Below are positions 1 through 7,231 of a DNA stretch of 34,578 nucleotides, in pieces (position 1 is the stretch's first letter; each line of letters begins with the position of its first letter). Source of the stretch: a virus. A program made the translations under genes and the position numbers. The notes under the pieces were generated by a model that had not been told where the DNA came from, made no database searches, and saw only the letters and a list, made by a program, of their open reading frames with translations. The stretch is from positions 1 through 34,578 of the IMG/VR virus record IMGVR_UViG_3300044491_002832, one strand, 5' to 3'.

Positions 1-2
1 CT

Positions 3-1220
3 GATATAAATTCAAGTGCAAGTTCATTAGCTATAAACACTATTGGTGCTATACCTATGACATTTATAACTAACGGCACAGAACGCATGAGAATTTCTTC
101 AGGCGGAGACATCTCCTTCTACGATGATACAGGAACTAGCCAAGCTCTATTCTGGGATGCAAGTGCTGAATCGCTTGGAATTGGAACGACTAGTCCTTCA
201 GCACCTTTAAATATTTCTGCTACTTATTCTTCTGATACAACTGAACAATTTAGAATACAAGATAATACAGGTGGTAAATTAGATTTCTTTGGATATTCAA
301 ATGGTGGAAAAGGCATACAAGCATACGCAGATGATGGCTCAACATTTTATAACTTAAATTTACAACCTTTAGGTGGCAACGTTGGAATTGGAACGACTAG
401 TCCAAGCAGTTTTTATTCAGGAGCAAGACAACTTGTTGTTGGCTCGGGTTCTGGTGAGCAAGGTATTACTGTATATGGTGGAAATGCAGAAACTTCTTAC
501 CTTTTGTTTGCAGACGGAACAAGCGGTGCAGAGTTATATGCAGGTCAGGTTAATTACAGCCATGCAAATAATTCATTAAATTTTCATACCAACGGAATTA
601 CAACACCTCGCATGACCATTGATTCTTCAGGCAACTTGTTGGTGGGTACTACTTATGCTGCACTTAATGCTAGACAAGTTGTATATGCAACAGGAAGTGG
701 TGCAAGTACAAGAACACAAACTCTGTGGAATGGTGGTGGTGCAGGTTGTACATATGTTCAATTTGTTAGTTCAACAGGGTCTCAAGTTGGTAGTATTACA
801 CAAAATGGAACAAGTGCAGTAGCATACAACACATCATCAGATTACAGATTAAAAGAAAATGTAGATTATGACTTTACTGCTCTTGATAGAGTTGCACAAT
901 TAAAACCAGCAAGATTTAATTTTATAGAGGATGCAGATAATACAGTAGATGGTTTCTTAGCACATGAGGTTCAGGACATAGTTCCCGAAGCTATTACAGG
1001 TGAAAAGGATGCAGTTAGAGAAGAAGAATACGAAATAACTCCAGCAGTATTAGATGATGATGGTAATGTTGTTACTGAAGCTGTTATGGGAACAAGAGAA
1101 GTACCTGAATATCAAGGCATAGACCAAAGCAAACTTGTACCTCTTTTAACTAAAGCTATACAAGAACAACAAACAATAATAGACAATTTAAAAACTAGAA
1201 TAGAGGCATTGGAAGGATAA
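3..1220 (+). CDS. Tail fibre protein with C-terminal S74 chaperone, 5' partial
   Basis: The reading frame is open from base 3, so the gene begins outside the window; the first in-window ATG (57) is probably internal. The body has beta-rich modules of the form TERMRI-x-SGG and GIGTTSP, typical of trimeric fibres of marine phages. From about base 835 to the stop it matches the peptidase S74 intramolecular chaperone: SSDYRLKENV, then LKPARFNF, DGFLAHEVQ and VPEAITGEKD, then a coiled-coil-like end. In this family the chaperone helps trimerise the fibre and then cleaves itself off near the serine ahead of DYRLKENV. Role: host recognition by the virion. The stop codon is immediately followed by the ATG of the next fibre gene, so the two are probably translated together. 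Family call is firm; receptor is unknown. Confidence 0.9.
   Translation, partial: DINSSASSLAINTIGAIPMTFITNGTERMRISSGGDISFYDDTGTSQALFWDASAESLGIGTTSPSAPLNISATYSSDTTEQFRIQDNTGGKLDFFGYSNGGKGIQAYADDGSTFYNLNLQPLGGNVGIGTTSPSSFYSGARQLVVGSGSGEQGITVYGGNAETSYLLFADGTSGAELYAGQVNYSHANNSLNFHTNGITTPRMTIDSSGNLLVGTTYAALNARQVVYATGSGASTRTQTLWNGGGAGCTYVQFVSSTGSQVGSITQNGTSAVAYNTSSDYRLKENVDYDFTALDRVAQLKPARFNFIEDADNTVDGFLAHEVQDIVPEAITGEKDAVREEEYEITPAVLDDDGNVVTEAVMGTREVPEYQGIDQSKLVPLLTKAIQEQQTIIDNLKTRIEALEG
175..403 (+). repeat. 22-bp direct repeat inside the fibre gene (175-196 and 382-403)
   Basis: An identical 22-bp stretch beginning TTGGAATTGGAACG occurs at 175-196 and 382-403. Each copy encodes the GIGTTSP fibre module. 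A diverged version of the module starts near 2152 in the next gene. Perfect identity at DNA level suggests recent duplication or recombination between fibre modules. Confidence 0.85.
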
Positions 1221-2945
1221 ATGGCAAAGACTAAAGTACATGGTGAATTTTTAAAAGACTCAGTAGTACGCTTCACGGCTAAAGCGGGGGAAAATATAAC
1301 CAAGGGACAGGCTGTATATATCTCAGGCATATCAGGAGAAGTCCCAGTAGTATCTTTAGCAGACGCAGATGACACTGCAAAAATGCCAGCTTTCGGTTTA
1401 GCTGAGTCTACAGTATCTACTAACGCAGATGTAGAGATCACTAGCTTTGGTACATTAAAAGGATTGGACACCTCTTCTTATTCCCTCGGCGACATCCTCT
1501 ACGTTGACACAACCGCAGGATCATTAACCAACAACCCCTCTGGACTAGAAGCCACTAAATTACAAAACATTGGTATAGTACAAAGAGTTCATGCTACTAG
1601 TGGATCTATCAAGGTGGGCGGTGCCGGGAGAACAAATGCCGTACCAAACTTAGATGATGGCGATATCTTCATAGGAGACTCAAATAACAAAGCCGTATCA
1701 GATTCTTTTACTAATGTATTAAACACTGAGGCAGGAATCAACTCTAGTGCAGATGCTACAGCTATAACTATTGATAGTAGTCAAAATGTGATGGTAGGTA
1801 CTACTGATACATTTCCTGGTGGTGGCGATACAAATACTGGTGTTTCTTTATCAAGTACAGGTGCAGTAACAGCTTCACGTGATGGAGATTTTGCAGCAAG
1901 ATTTAATCGTAAAACAAGCGATGGTGAAATAATTGGTTTAAATAAAGACGGCTCACCAGTTGGAAGTATTGGTACTCAAGGCTCATCAACGTATATAGCA
2001 GGAGCATCTTCTGGATTACGTTTTGCTGCCACAAATATAATGCCTGTCAACTCTTCTGGTACATTTACAGACAATACATCAGACTTAGGCGGTTCTACAG
2101 AAAGATTCAAAGACCTCTACCTTTCAGGTACAGCTTATATTGATACTTCTGTTGGAATTGGACTTACAGACCCAGACCAAGCATTAGAAATTGGTGCTGG
2201 TGGTAAACTAAAATTATCAAGAGCAGATAACGCAAGGTCGTTACTACTTTTTAATGACAATGATTATGGAACAATAGAAACATCAAATGACCCTATAAAA
2301 ATTGCTTCTCAATCATACACACGCTTTGATGTTAGCGGCACAGAACAAATGCGTATTGATAGCGATGGCTCAATCCACGTTACTGGTTCTTCACCCTCTG
2401 GAATCTACCTTGATAATAATAATGTAAGAATTTATCATGGAACAAATAGATTATTAGAGGGTAGTACTGACTCAACTGCTGTTGTTTCTTTAGCTGAAGG
2501 TTTTACAGGCTATCTTTATTGTGAACCTACAATAAGGGCAAAAAGAGGAATATCTTTTGGTACAGATACAGCAACAGCAAATCAACTTGACGATTATGAA
2601 GAAGGTACTTGGACTCCAAGTGTTGCAGGGATTACTCCTGTTACTATAACAGGAACTTATACAAAAGTTGGCAACCTTTGCTATGTTGGCGGTTTTATTA
2701 ATTTTCCTTCTAATTCTGACACCACTAATATAGCTATTAGTAATTTCCCTTTTACTTGTAAAGATGACAATGACTCAAGAGCAGGTCTTGTAATTTCGTA
2801 CTCAACAAGGTCAGTTTTCACATCTATACTTATGGATAATAATACAACTATAGCAAAATTACGAAATTTAGGTGGTGCTGTTCCTACTAATGCAGATTTT
2901 AGTGGGAAAGTTATTCATTTTGGCGGAGTATATCAAACAGCATAA
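1221..2945 (+). CDS. Second tail fibre / receptor-binding protein
   Basis: A 574-residue structural protein. The first ~150 residues (MAKTKVHGEFLKDSV, then GENITKGQAVYISG) look like a compact attachment or capping domain found in phage fibres. The middle carries the same GTEQMRID-SDGS and GIGLTDP modules as the upstream fibre. From about residue 455 a distinct tip begins with DYEEGTWTP, a motif common at the start of receptor-binding tips of phage fibres, followed by GTYTKVGNLCYVGG and a beta-rich end. There is no S74 chaperone. The start codon directly abuts the stop of the upstream gene and its ribosome site (GGAAGG) lies within that gene. Likely role: adhesin working with the neighbouring fibre. 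Confidence 0.85.
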   Translation: MAKTKVHGEFLKDSVVRFTAKAGENITKGQAVYISGISGEVPVVSLADADDTAKMPAFGLAESTVSTNADVEITSFGTLKGLDTSSYSLGDILYVDTTAGSLTNNPSGLEATKLQNIGIVQRVHATSGSIKVGGAGRTNAVPNLDDGDIFIGDSNNKAVSDSFTNVLNTEAGINSSADATAITIDSSQNVMVGTTDTFPGGGDTNTGVSLSSTGAVTASRDGDFAARFNRKTSDGEIIGLNKDGSPVGSIGTQGSSTYIAGASSGLRFAATNIMPVNSSGTFTDNTSDLGGSTERFKDLYLSGTAYIDTSVGIGLTDPDQALEIGAGGKLKLSRADNARSLLLFNDNDYGTIETSNDPIKIASQSYTRFDVSGTEQMRIDSDGSIHVTGSSPSGIYLDNNNVRIYHGTNRLLEGSTDSTAVVSLAEGFTGYLYCEPTIRAKRGISFGTDTATANQLDDYEEGTWTPSVAGITPVTITGTYTKVGNLCYVGGFINFPSNSDTTNIAISNFPFTCKDDNDSRAGLVISYSTRSVFTSILMDNNTTIAKLRNLGGAVPTNADFSGKVIHFGGVYQTA

Positions 2946-2959
2946 CAATTTAACTAATA

Positions 2960-2979
2960 TACCTAGTGGATTCTAGGTA
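2960..2979 (+). promoter_or_regulatory. Stem-loop 1, upstream of the endonuclease VII gene
   Basis: A perfect 7-bp stem (TACCTAG / CTAGGTA) encloses the loop TGGATT, followed by CGGACAT and the ribosome site AGGAGA ahead of ATG 2998. No T-run follows, so it is not a standard terminator. The second copy at 3396-3415 has a different but also perfectly paired stem and nearly the same loop and downstream sequence. That pattern indicates a conserved RNA structure, such as a processing, stability or translation-control element. Function is not known to me. Confidence 0.75.
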
Positions 2980-2997
2980 CGGACATAGGAGAAAAAA

Positions 2998-3402
2998 ATG
3001 GCACTAAAGGTATGCAGAACCTGTAAGTTAGAAAAAGAATCTACTATGTTTGATAAAAATCCAACAGGAACATTTGGCGTTAGGGGCACTTGCAAGGTTT
3101 GTCGAAGTTCGGATAAATTTAAAATAAGAAGACAAAATATAAAAGCAAAATATGGAATAACCATGGAAGATTTTATTGAAATGTATGAGCGTCAAAATGG
3201 TTTATGTGAAATTTGTGATAGAGAACTAGATATGTTTAGCACTCGCGATAGAATGCATCATATAGCAAACATAGATCATTGCCATAAAACAAAAAAAATA
3301 AGATCAATTCTTTGTAATTACTGCAATACTGGTTTGGGAAAATTTATGGATGATGCTAGCTTATTAATAAAAGCATCTAATTATTTAAAAAAATACCAAT
3401 AG
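2998..3402 (+). CDS. Endonuclease VII-like / HNH nuclease (freestanding)
   Basis: A 134-residue protein matching the recombination endonuclease VII family. It has zinc-binding cysteine pairs CRTC (6-9), CKVC (32-35), CEIC (70-73) and CNYC (106-109), the active-site stretch IDHCHKTKKIRSILC around residues 92-106, and the family tail GLGKFMDDASLLIKASNYL. Family members resolve branched DNA or act as freestanding homing nucleases. Its position between tail fibre genes and small membrane proteins, away from replication genes and bracketed by matching stem-loops, suggests a mobile insert rather than a packaging resolvase. The start follows AGGAGA at a good distance. Family call is strong; the homing role is inference. 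Confidence 0.88.
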   Translation: MALKVCRTCKLEKESTMFDKNPTGTFGVRGTCKVCRSSDKFKIRRQNIKAKYGITMEDFIEMYERQNGLCEICDRELDMFSTRDRMHHIANIDHCHKTKKIRSILCNYCNTGLGKFMDDASLLIKASNYLKKYQ

Positions 3403-3415
3403 TGGAGTCTATTGG
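3396..3415 (+). promoter_or_regulatory. Stem-loop 2, overlapping the endonuclease VII stop codon
   Basis: A perfect 7-bp stem (CCAATAG / CTATTGG) encloses the loop TGGAGT, followed by CGGACATCAAGGAGA and ATG 3437. The left arm contains the TAG stop of the nuclease gene. Compared with the copy at 2960-2979, several stem positions change on both sides and pairing is preserved, while loop and downstream CGGACAT stay the same. Confidence 0.75.
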
Positions 3416-3436
3416 CGGACATCAAGGAGAAATAAT

Positions 3437-3730
3437 ATGCCGATAACAAAAGAAATAATAGAAGATAAAATAGAAGTTGTAGGAGACTACAAAACTATAC
3501 AAGTCAGAACAGCTACAGTCATCAAAGAAGATGGCGTAGAGCTTAGTAGGTCTTTTCATAGACACGCATTAGAATGTGTAAGCTCTGTACAAAACGATGA
3601 CGATAGTTGGACTCATACAGATACTGATGTTTCTGAAGAGTCTACAGAGGTTCAAGGTATAGCTTCAACCGTTTGGACTGATGCAGTCAAAACTGCAAAG
3701 AAAACCGCAAATGAAGCAAACTCAATATAG
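3437..3730 (+). CDS. Conserved-looking small phage protein, unknown function
   Basis: A 97-residue soluble protein with no signal or membrane segment. It is rich in Glu, Asp, Thr and Val, has a beta-rich first half (VVGDYKTIQVRTATVIKEDG), an acidic middle (DTDVSEESTEV) and a helical end with VWTDAVKTAKKTANEA. I do not recognise a named domain. It is preceded by AAGGAG downstream of stem-loop 2 and followed by GGAGA serving the next small membrane protein. Its place between fibres and membrane proteins suggests a late gene, possibly a fibre accessory protein, but that is only positional. Confidence 0.7.
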   Translation: MPITKEIIEDKIEVVGDYKTIQVRTATVIKEDGVELSRSFHRHALECVSSVQNDDDSWTHTDTDVSEESTEVQGIASTVWTDAVKTAKKTANEANSI

Positions 3731-3739
3731 GGAGACAGA

Positions 3740-3898
3740 ATGGATATAATGACTATGGTTACTTGGATAACCACTATTGTAACCGTTGCATCAATCGTTG
3801 CAGCATCCACGCCAACACCTAAAGACGATGAGTGGATCGGTAAACTTTATAAGTTTGTAGATCTTCTTGCTCTTAATATAGGCAAAGCAAAGCAATAA
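3740..3898 (+). CDS. Small single-pass membrane protein (52 aa), holin-region type
   Basis: The ATG at 3740 follows GGAGA at 3731-3735; the TAA is at 3896-3898. Residues 4-24 form one hydrophobic segment (MTMVTWITTIVTVASIVAAS), then TPTPKDDEWIGKLYKFVDLLALNIGKAK. I recognise the C-terminal form (TPTPKDD-WIGK-YK-D-LALNIGKAK) as recurrent in phage lysis regions, but have no firm name for it. It probably sits in the inner membrane with a short cytoplasmic tail. It may be a holin-like or antiholin-like protein. Confidence 0.75.
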   Translation: MDIMTMVTWITTIVTVASIVAASTPTPKDDEWIGKLYKFVDLLALNIGKAKQ

Positions 3899-3903
3899 AA
3901 TAA

Positions 3904-4254
3904 ATGTCTGAAGCTGTTTCAATAATAACCGAGCTAGGTTTTCCCATTGCGGCAGCTTTAGGTTTAGGTATTTTTGTTTGGAAGTTGATCAATAGAATTA
4001 TTGATGGAATGGAAAACAAGCTTGATACCTTAGACGATAAGGTTCAAACAAGCCTTAACACTATGGAGGAGAGAGTCTCCACAAAACTTGATAGTCAGTA
4101 CGGTATTATTGTAAGCTTAATAGATAGAGTAAGAGCCCTAGATAATCAAAGTATTAGACAGGACGTTTTGCTTAAGACCTTATTAGGAGTTCCTAATTTG
4201 GTTGATATTGACAAGATAGCAAAGGCGGACAGAGATGACCAGAGAAAAGATTGA
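3904..4254 (+). CDS. Membrane-anchored coiled-coil protein, holin/spanin-region
   Basis: A 116-residue protein with one hydrophobic segment at about residues 7-27 (LGFPIAAALGLGIFVWKLI), then a long amphipathic helix (residues 30-85; GMENKLDTLDDKVQTSLN and following), and a charged end. This layout resembles small phage membrane proteins of the lysis region (holin accessory or inner-membrane spanin type), but there is no diagnostic motif. It overlaps the start of the CsgF-like gene by 20 bases, so it is translationally joined to the curli-like module and may belong to it. There is no good ribosome site directly ahead of ATG 3904; the start is the first ATG after the upstream stop. Confidence 0.7.
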   Translation: MSEAVSIITELGFPIAAALGLGIFVWKLINRIIDGMENKLDTLDDKVQTSLNTMEERVSTKLDSQYGIIVSLIDRVRALDNQSIRQDVLLKTLLGVPNLVDIDKIAKADRDDQRKD

Positions 4255-4732
4255 TCAAGAAAGAGAAAAAGACTTAATTTGTAAAGTTGTGGTAGGCATT
4301 GGTTTGTTTTTAATTGTTGCTATTTTTATAGAAAACATAAGAGCAGACGAGATGGTGCATAAGTTTAAGTCTCCTTCTTTCTCCGGGATTGGCACCTCAG
4401 CACATTATCTAACAATAGAGAACCAACAGTTTAATCGTAAGCAAGCACTCAAAGCAGAAATAAAAGCTTTGCAGGACGAAATAGAAAGAGATAAAGAAAA
4501 TACTACTTTAGCTAGGTTTATACGTAATTTAGAGTCTAGAATTTACGCTCAGCTATCAAGACAGCTTGTAGAAAATTTATTTGGTGAAACTCCAAGTGAT
4601 AGTGGTGTTTTAAGTTTAGAAGGAAATACTATAGAGTATAATGTTGTAGACGGAATAATAACTTTAAACATAACTGACTCAGATGGTAATACGACAACTA
4701 TATCTCTCCCTATCGGTAGCTTTACTTTCTAG
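4235..4732 (+). CDS. csgF: CsgF-like curli secretion accessory protein
   Basis: A 165-residue protein. Residues 17-34 are a hydrophobic export segment (VVVGIGLFLIVAIFIENI), with possible cleavage near IRA/DEM. The mature start HKFKSPSFSGIGTSAHYL parallels the CsgF N-terminus ([24 protein letters not shown]), the part that in E. coli inserts into the CsgG channel. The helical middle (70-112) and the end EYNVVDGIITLNITDSDGN parallel the CsgF C-terminus (YIVDIANRDGQLQLNVTD). The alignment is by eye from remembered E. coli sequence. The position directly upstream of csgG matches the csgEFG order. CsgF forms a second constriction in the pore and couples secretion to nucleation at the surface. The middle helix looks longer than in E. 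coli. No CsgE is seen. Confidence 0.82.
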   Translation: MTREKIDQEREKDLICKVVVGIGLFLIVAIFIENIRADEMVHKFKSPSFSGIGTSAHYLTIENQQFNRKQALKAEIKALQDEIERDKENTTLARFIRNLESRIYAQLSRQLVENLFGETPSDSGVLSLEGNTIEYNVVDGIITLNITDSDGNTTTISLPIGSFTF

Positions 4733-5549
4733 CTGTGCGTTAATAATAGATCCGTTAGAGAATAATTTACCCCCAATCCAAAAAATAGAAAAGCCAGAGA
4801 TAGGAACATTACTTGTACCTGAACTTGCTAATATTAAATCAGCAAATAAAGTAAAGCCAGTTGTTGCTATATATACAGGTGGTTTTACAGATCAAACAGG
4901 GCAAAGAAGAAGTAATAGTTCTTATGCAACTTTTTCTTCCGCCGTTACCCAAGCCCCGGATGCTTATTTAATTCGTGCATTAAAACACGCAGGAAGTAAC
5001 CATGATGGATTCTTTGAGGTTGTAGAAAGAGTTGGTTTAGATAATGTAACTAAAGAGCGTCAAATAATCAGAAGCACAAGACAAGAATTTAAAGAAGATA
5101 AAAAATTACAGCCACTAATGTTTGCTGGCTTGATAATGCAAGGTGGTGTGATATCTTATGAAAGTAATATAAAAAGTGGTGGTGCTGGAGCTCGTTATCT
5201 TGGCATTGGAGTGTCAAGGCAATACAAACAAGATACCGTAGCAATCTCTTTGAGAACAGTTTCCGTGAGTACCGGGAAAGTATTATTAGAAGTATTAGTT
5301 ACAAAAACGATATTAAGTGCTTCTATAGATCAAGATGTTTTTCGTTTTATTACCGATTCAACAGAGCTTGTAGAAATAGAAAATGGTTTGGTCAGAAACG
5401 AGTCAATCAATATAGCACTTCAAACGGCAATCGAAACGGCTGTATTACAAACTATAAAAGAAGGAGCAACCAGAGGATATTGGAATATAAATGAACAGAC
5501 TAAAATTATTAATTGCGATGCTGATTGTGTCGCCTCTATACGCGGCTGA
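4683..5549 (+). CDS. csgG: CsgG-like outer-membrane curli secretion lipoprotein
   Basis: A 288-residue protein close in length to bacterial CsgG. It has a lipoprotein signal with lipobox LLSSC (Cys18), and the family hallmarks: YTGGFTDQTGQRR (64-76), FSSAVTQAPDAYLIRAL, FEVVERVGLDN, then GGVISYESNIKSGG and AGARYLGIG (154-176), LRTVSVSTGKVL (190-201), KTILSA, DVFRFI and ALQTAIETAV. CsgG forms a nonameric outer-membrane channel for curlin export. The start at 4683 gives an ideal lipoprotein signal and overlaps csgF by 50 bases in another frame, with no clear ribosome site, implying coupled translation. The last ~20 residues include CDADC and are not typical. Family call is very firm; presence in a phage is the notable point. 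Confidence 0.95.
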   Translation: MVIRQLYLSLSVALLSSCALIIDPLENNLPPIQKIEKPEIGTLLVPELANIKSANKVKPVVAIYTGGFTDQTGQRRSNSSYATFSSAVTQAPDAYLIRALKHAGSNHDGFFEVVERVGLDNVTKERQIIRSTRQEFKEDKKLQPLMFAGLIMQGGVISYESNIKSGGAGARYLGIGVSRQYKQDTVAISLRTVSVSTGKVLLEVLVTKTILSASIDQDVFRFITDSTELVEIENGLVRNESINIALQTAIETAVLQTIKEGATRGYWNINEQTKIINCDADCVASIRG

Positions 5550-6201
5550 TAACGAAATATATGTTGATCAGTCAGGATCTACTGCAAACATAGATCTAGA
5601 GCAACTAGGATCATCTAATATTATTGGTGGTTTAAACTCTGTTGCAGGTACACTCACAGCCTTAGACTTAGATGGATTAAACTTAACACTAGACATAAAC
5701 CAAATAGGTAATACTAATAAATTCCTTGGTGATATCTTAGGTGATAATATTACTGGCTTTTTTGAATTTGATGGAGATGGTAATAACTTTACTATACAAG
5801 GCGATCCAGACAATACCTATGGTATTGATAACTCAGACTACAACGTAGATGTAACTGGTAGCTCTAATACATTCACACTTGATACAGGTACAACAGCATT
5901 AGCTTCTGGTCTTGACTTAGACTGGATAATCAACGGCGACAGCAACACATTTGATTTTGATATAAACTATGATGGTGCTACTAACTATGTAGATGTAGAT
6001 GGAGATAGCAATACAATAAACTTTACAGGAAGCGGATATGCAGGTGGGTATTTCTATCTTGACCAAACAGGAAACAGTAGAACATTCAATATCATACAGT
6101 CATCAACTCTTGCTGTTGATTGGCTACAGATTAACTCTACTGGTTCTAACGGTACTGTTTGTGTCGTTCAGAACGATGGCGGAACAACCACCAGCTGTTG
6201 A
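5491..6201 (+). CDS. Secreted curlin-like (CsgA/CsgB-type) repeat protein
   Basis: A 236-residue protein with a clean Sec signal peptide (MNRLKLLIAMLIVSPLYA, then AD). The mature part has about eight degenerate repeats ending in G-x-x-N followed by a beta pair, for example DQSGSTANIDLEQLGSSN, DINQIGNTN, DVTGSSNTFTLDTG, DVDGDSNTINFTGSG and LDQTGNSRTFNIIQSS. This resembles curlin repeats (Q-x-G-x-x-N-x-x-x-x-Q), but many Gln positions are Asp and the protein is very acidic. It ends with a Cys-containing segment (TVCVVQND through the C-terminal Cys). It overlaps csgG by 59 bases. Likely role: the substrate exported through CsgG/CsgF, forming an amyloid-like or beta-solenoid fibre. The curlin assignment rests on repeats plus context and could instead be a soluble beta-helix. 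Confidence 0.8.
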   Translation: MNRLKLLIAMLIVSPLYAADNEIYVDQSGSTANIDLEQLGSSNIIGGLNSVAGTLTALDLDGLNLTLDINQIGNTNKFLGDILGDNITGFFEFDGDGNNFTIQGDPDNTYGIDNSDYNVDVTGSSNTFTLDTGTTALASGLDLDWIINGDSNTFDFDINYDGATNYVDVDGDSNTINFTGSGYAGGYFYLDQTGNSRTFNIIQSSTLAVDWLQINSTGSNGTVCVVQNDGGTTTSC

Positions 6202-7231
6202 TATAGGAAACATATCTGAACTAAATGGTTCAGCACAGATACTAAGAGACAAACCTTATGAAGCAAAAGAGTCTTTTGATATACAACAAAATGATGAAGC
6301 AATTACGACTAATGGTCGTATGGCTATTACGTTCCTAGACGACTCCAAGGTAAGACTTACAGAAAACTCTCAGCTAACCATAGACGAATACATCTTTGAC
6401 CCCAACCCTAGCAAGTCTAAGATGGCTATTACCTTTGGTCTTGGCACAGCTAGGTTTATTACTGGCGGTCTAAATAAGATAGATAAAAACAATATAGATC
6501 TTAAAACACCCACAGCAAACATAGCAATTCGTGGTACTGATTTCACAGTTACGGTAGATGAAATTGGCAGGTCTTTGCTTATACTTTTACCAGATGAATT
6601 TGGTAATTCTAGTGGTGAGATATTAGTAACTACAGCCATGGGTACAGTTACACTTAATAAACCTTACGAAGCTACAACAGTAGATGTCTTTGAGAAATCA
6701 CCTAGTTCACCTGTAATCTTAGACTTAACACTAGACCTTATAGACAATATGCTAATTGTTAATCCACCTAAAGAAGAGGTGGTTGTAGAAGAAACAACAC
6801 AAACCAAAAAGAAAAACATACTAGACTTTGATGGTTTAGATGAGGACTTCTTAGAAGAAGATTTCTTAGACTCAGAGAAAGAACTGGAGTTTACAGAGTT
6901 AGATATAAACTATCTTGATGTAAACTTCCTAGAAGATTTGTTAGATGTCATAGACGCATTACAGGAAATACAACAAGAAGATCAGCTAGCACAAGACGCT
7001 ACATCTACTAATATTGTTGGTACACAGCTAGGTCAAGATTTAAAAACGCAAGTAACATCTTTTATAACAGGAGAAGTATTAACACTTATGCGTAGCGTGA
7101 GTGACACAGCTAGAGTAGATATAGACTCTGCTGGTAGTTATACTGTTATCTTTATACAAGATGGTGCATCCAATGTTATTAAAATAAATGGTGGCACTGG
7201 TAGCACTATCAAAATCACTCAAAGTAATTAA
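6038..7231 (+). CDS. FecR-domain envelope protein with C-terminal curlin-like repeat
   Basis: The FecR domain spans about residues 50-170: IGNISELNGSAQILRD, GRMAITFLDDSKVRLTENSQL, then TPTANIAIRGTDFTVTVDE. An acidic, low-complexity linker follows (about 250-305, rich in DFLEEDFLD-like repeats), then a helical region and a final segment (about 367-397) with FIQDGASNVIKINGGTG and STIKITQSN, which looks like a curlin repeat. Two starts are possible. ATG 6038 has AGGA at good spacing and gives a hydrophobic leader (LLLLIGYRLTLLVLTVLF, then RTMA), but overlaps the curlin gene by 164 bases. ATG 6176 (351 residues) lacks a ribosome site and leader. I prefer 6038 because FecR domains with this layout are normally extracytoplasmic. 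Role inferred: envelope sensor or fibre anchor. Confidence 0.8.
   Translation: MQVGISILTKQETVEHSISYSHQLLLLIGYRLTLLVLTVLFVSFRTMAEQPPAVDIGNISELNGSAQILRDKPYEAKESFDIQQNDEAITTNGRMAITFLDDSKVRLTENSQLTIDEYIFDPNPSKSKMAITFGLGTARFITGGLNKIDKNNIDLKTPTANIAIRGTDFTVTVDEIGRSLLILLPDEFGNSSGEILVTTAMGTVTLNKPYEATTVDVFEKSPSSPVILDLTLDLIDNMLIVNPPKEEVVVEETTQTKKKNILDFDGLDEDFLEEDFLDSEKELEFTELDINYLDVNFLEDLLDVIDALQEIQQEDQLAQDATSTNIVGTQLGQDLKTQVTSFITGEVLTLMRSVSDTARVDIDSAGSYTVIFIQDGASNVIKINGGTGSTIKITQSN

Noticed and set aside
1112-1471. 119-codon minus-strand frame across the two fibre genes
   Set aside because: It is the reverse of well-supported fibre coding sequence on both sides of their junction and encodes nothing recognisable.
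2960-2979. Stem-loop 1 as a rho-independent terminator
   Set aside because: No T-run follows, and a ribosome site and gene start come directly after it.
2960-3415. HEARO/OMEGA-type RNA next to an HNH gene
   Set aside because: The stem-loops are far too small, and the protein is of endonuclease VII type rather than IscB type.
6176-7231. FecR gene starting at ATG 6176
   Set aside because: It would have no ribosome site and no export signal; ATG 6038 has both. Kept only as an alternative start.
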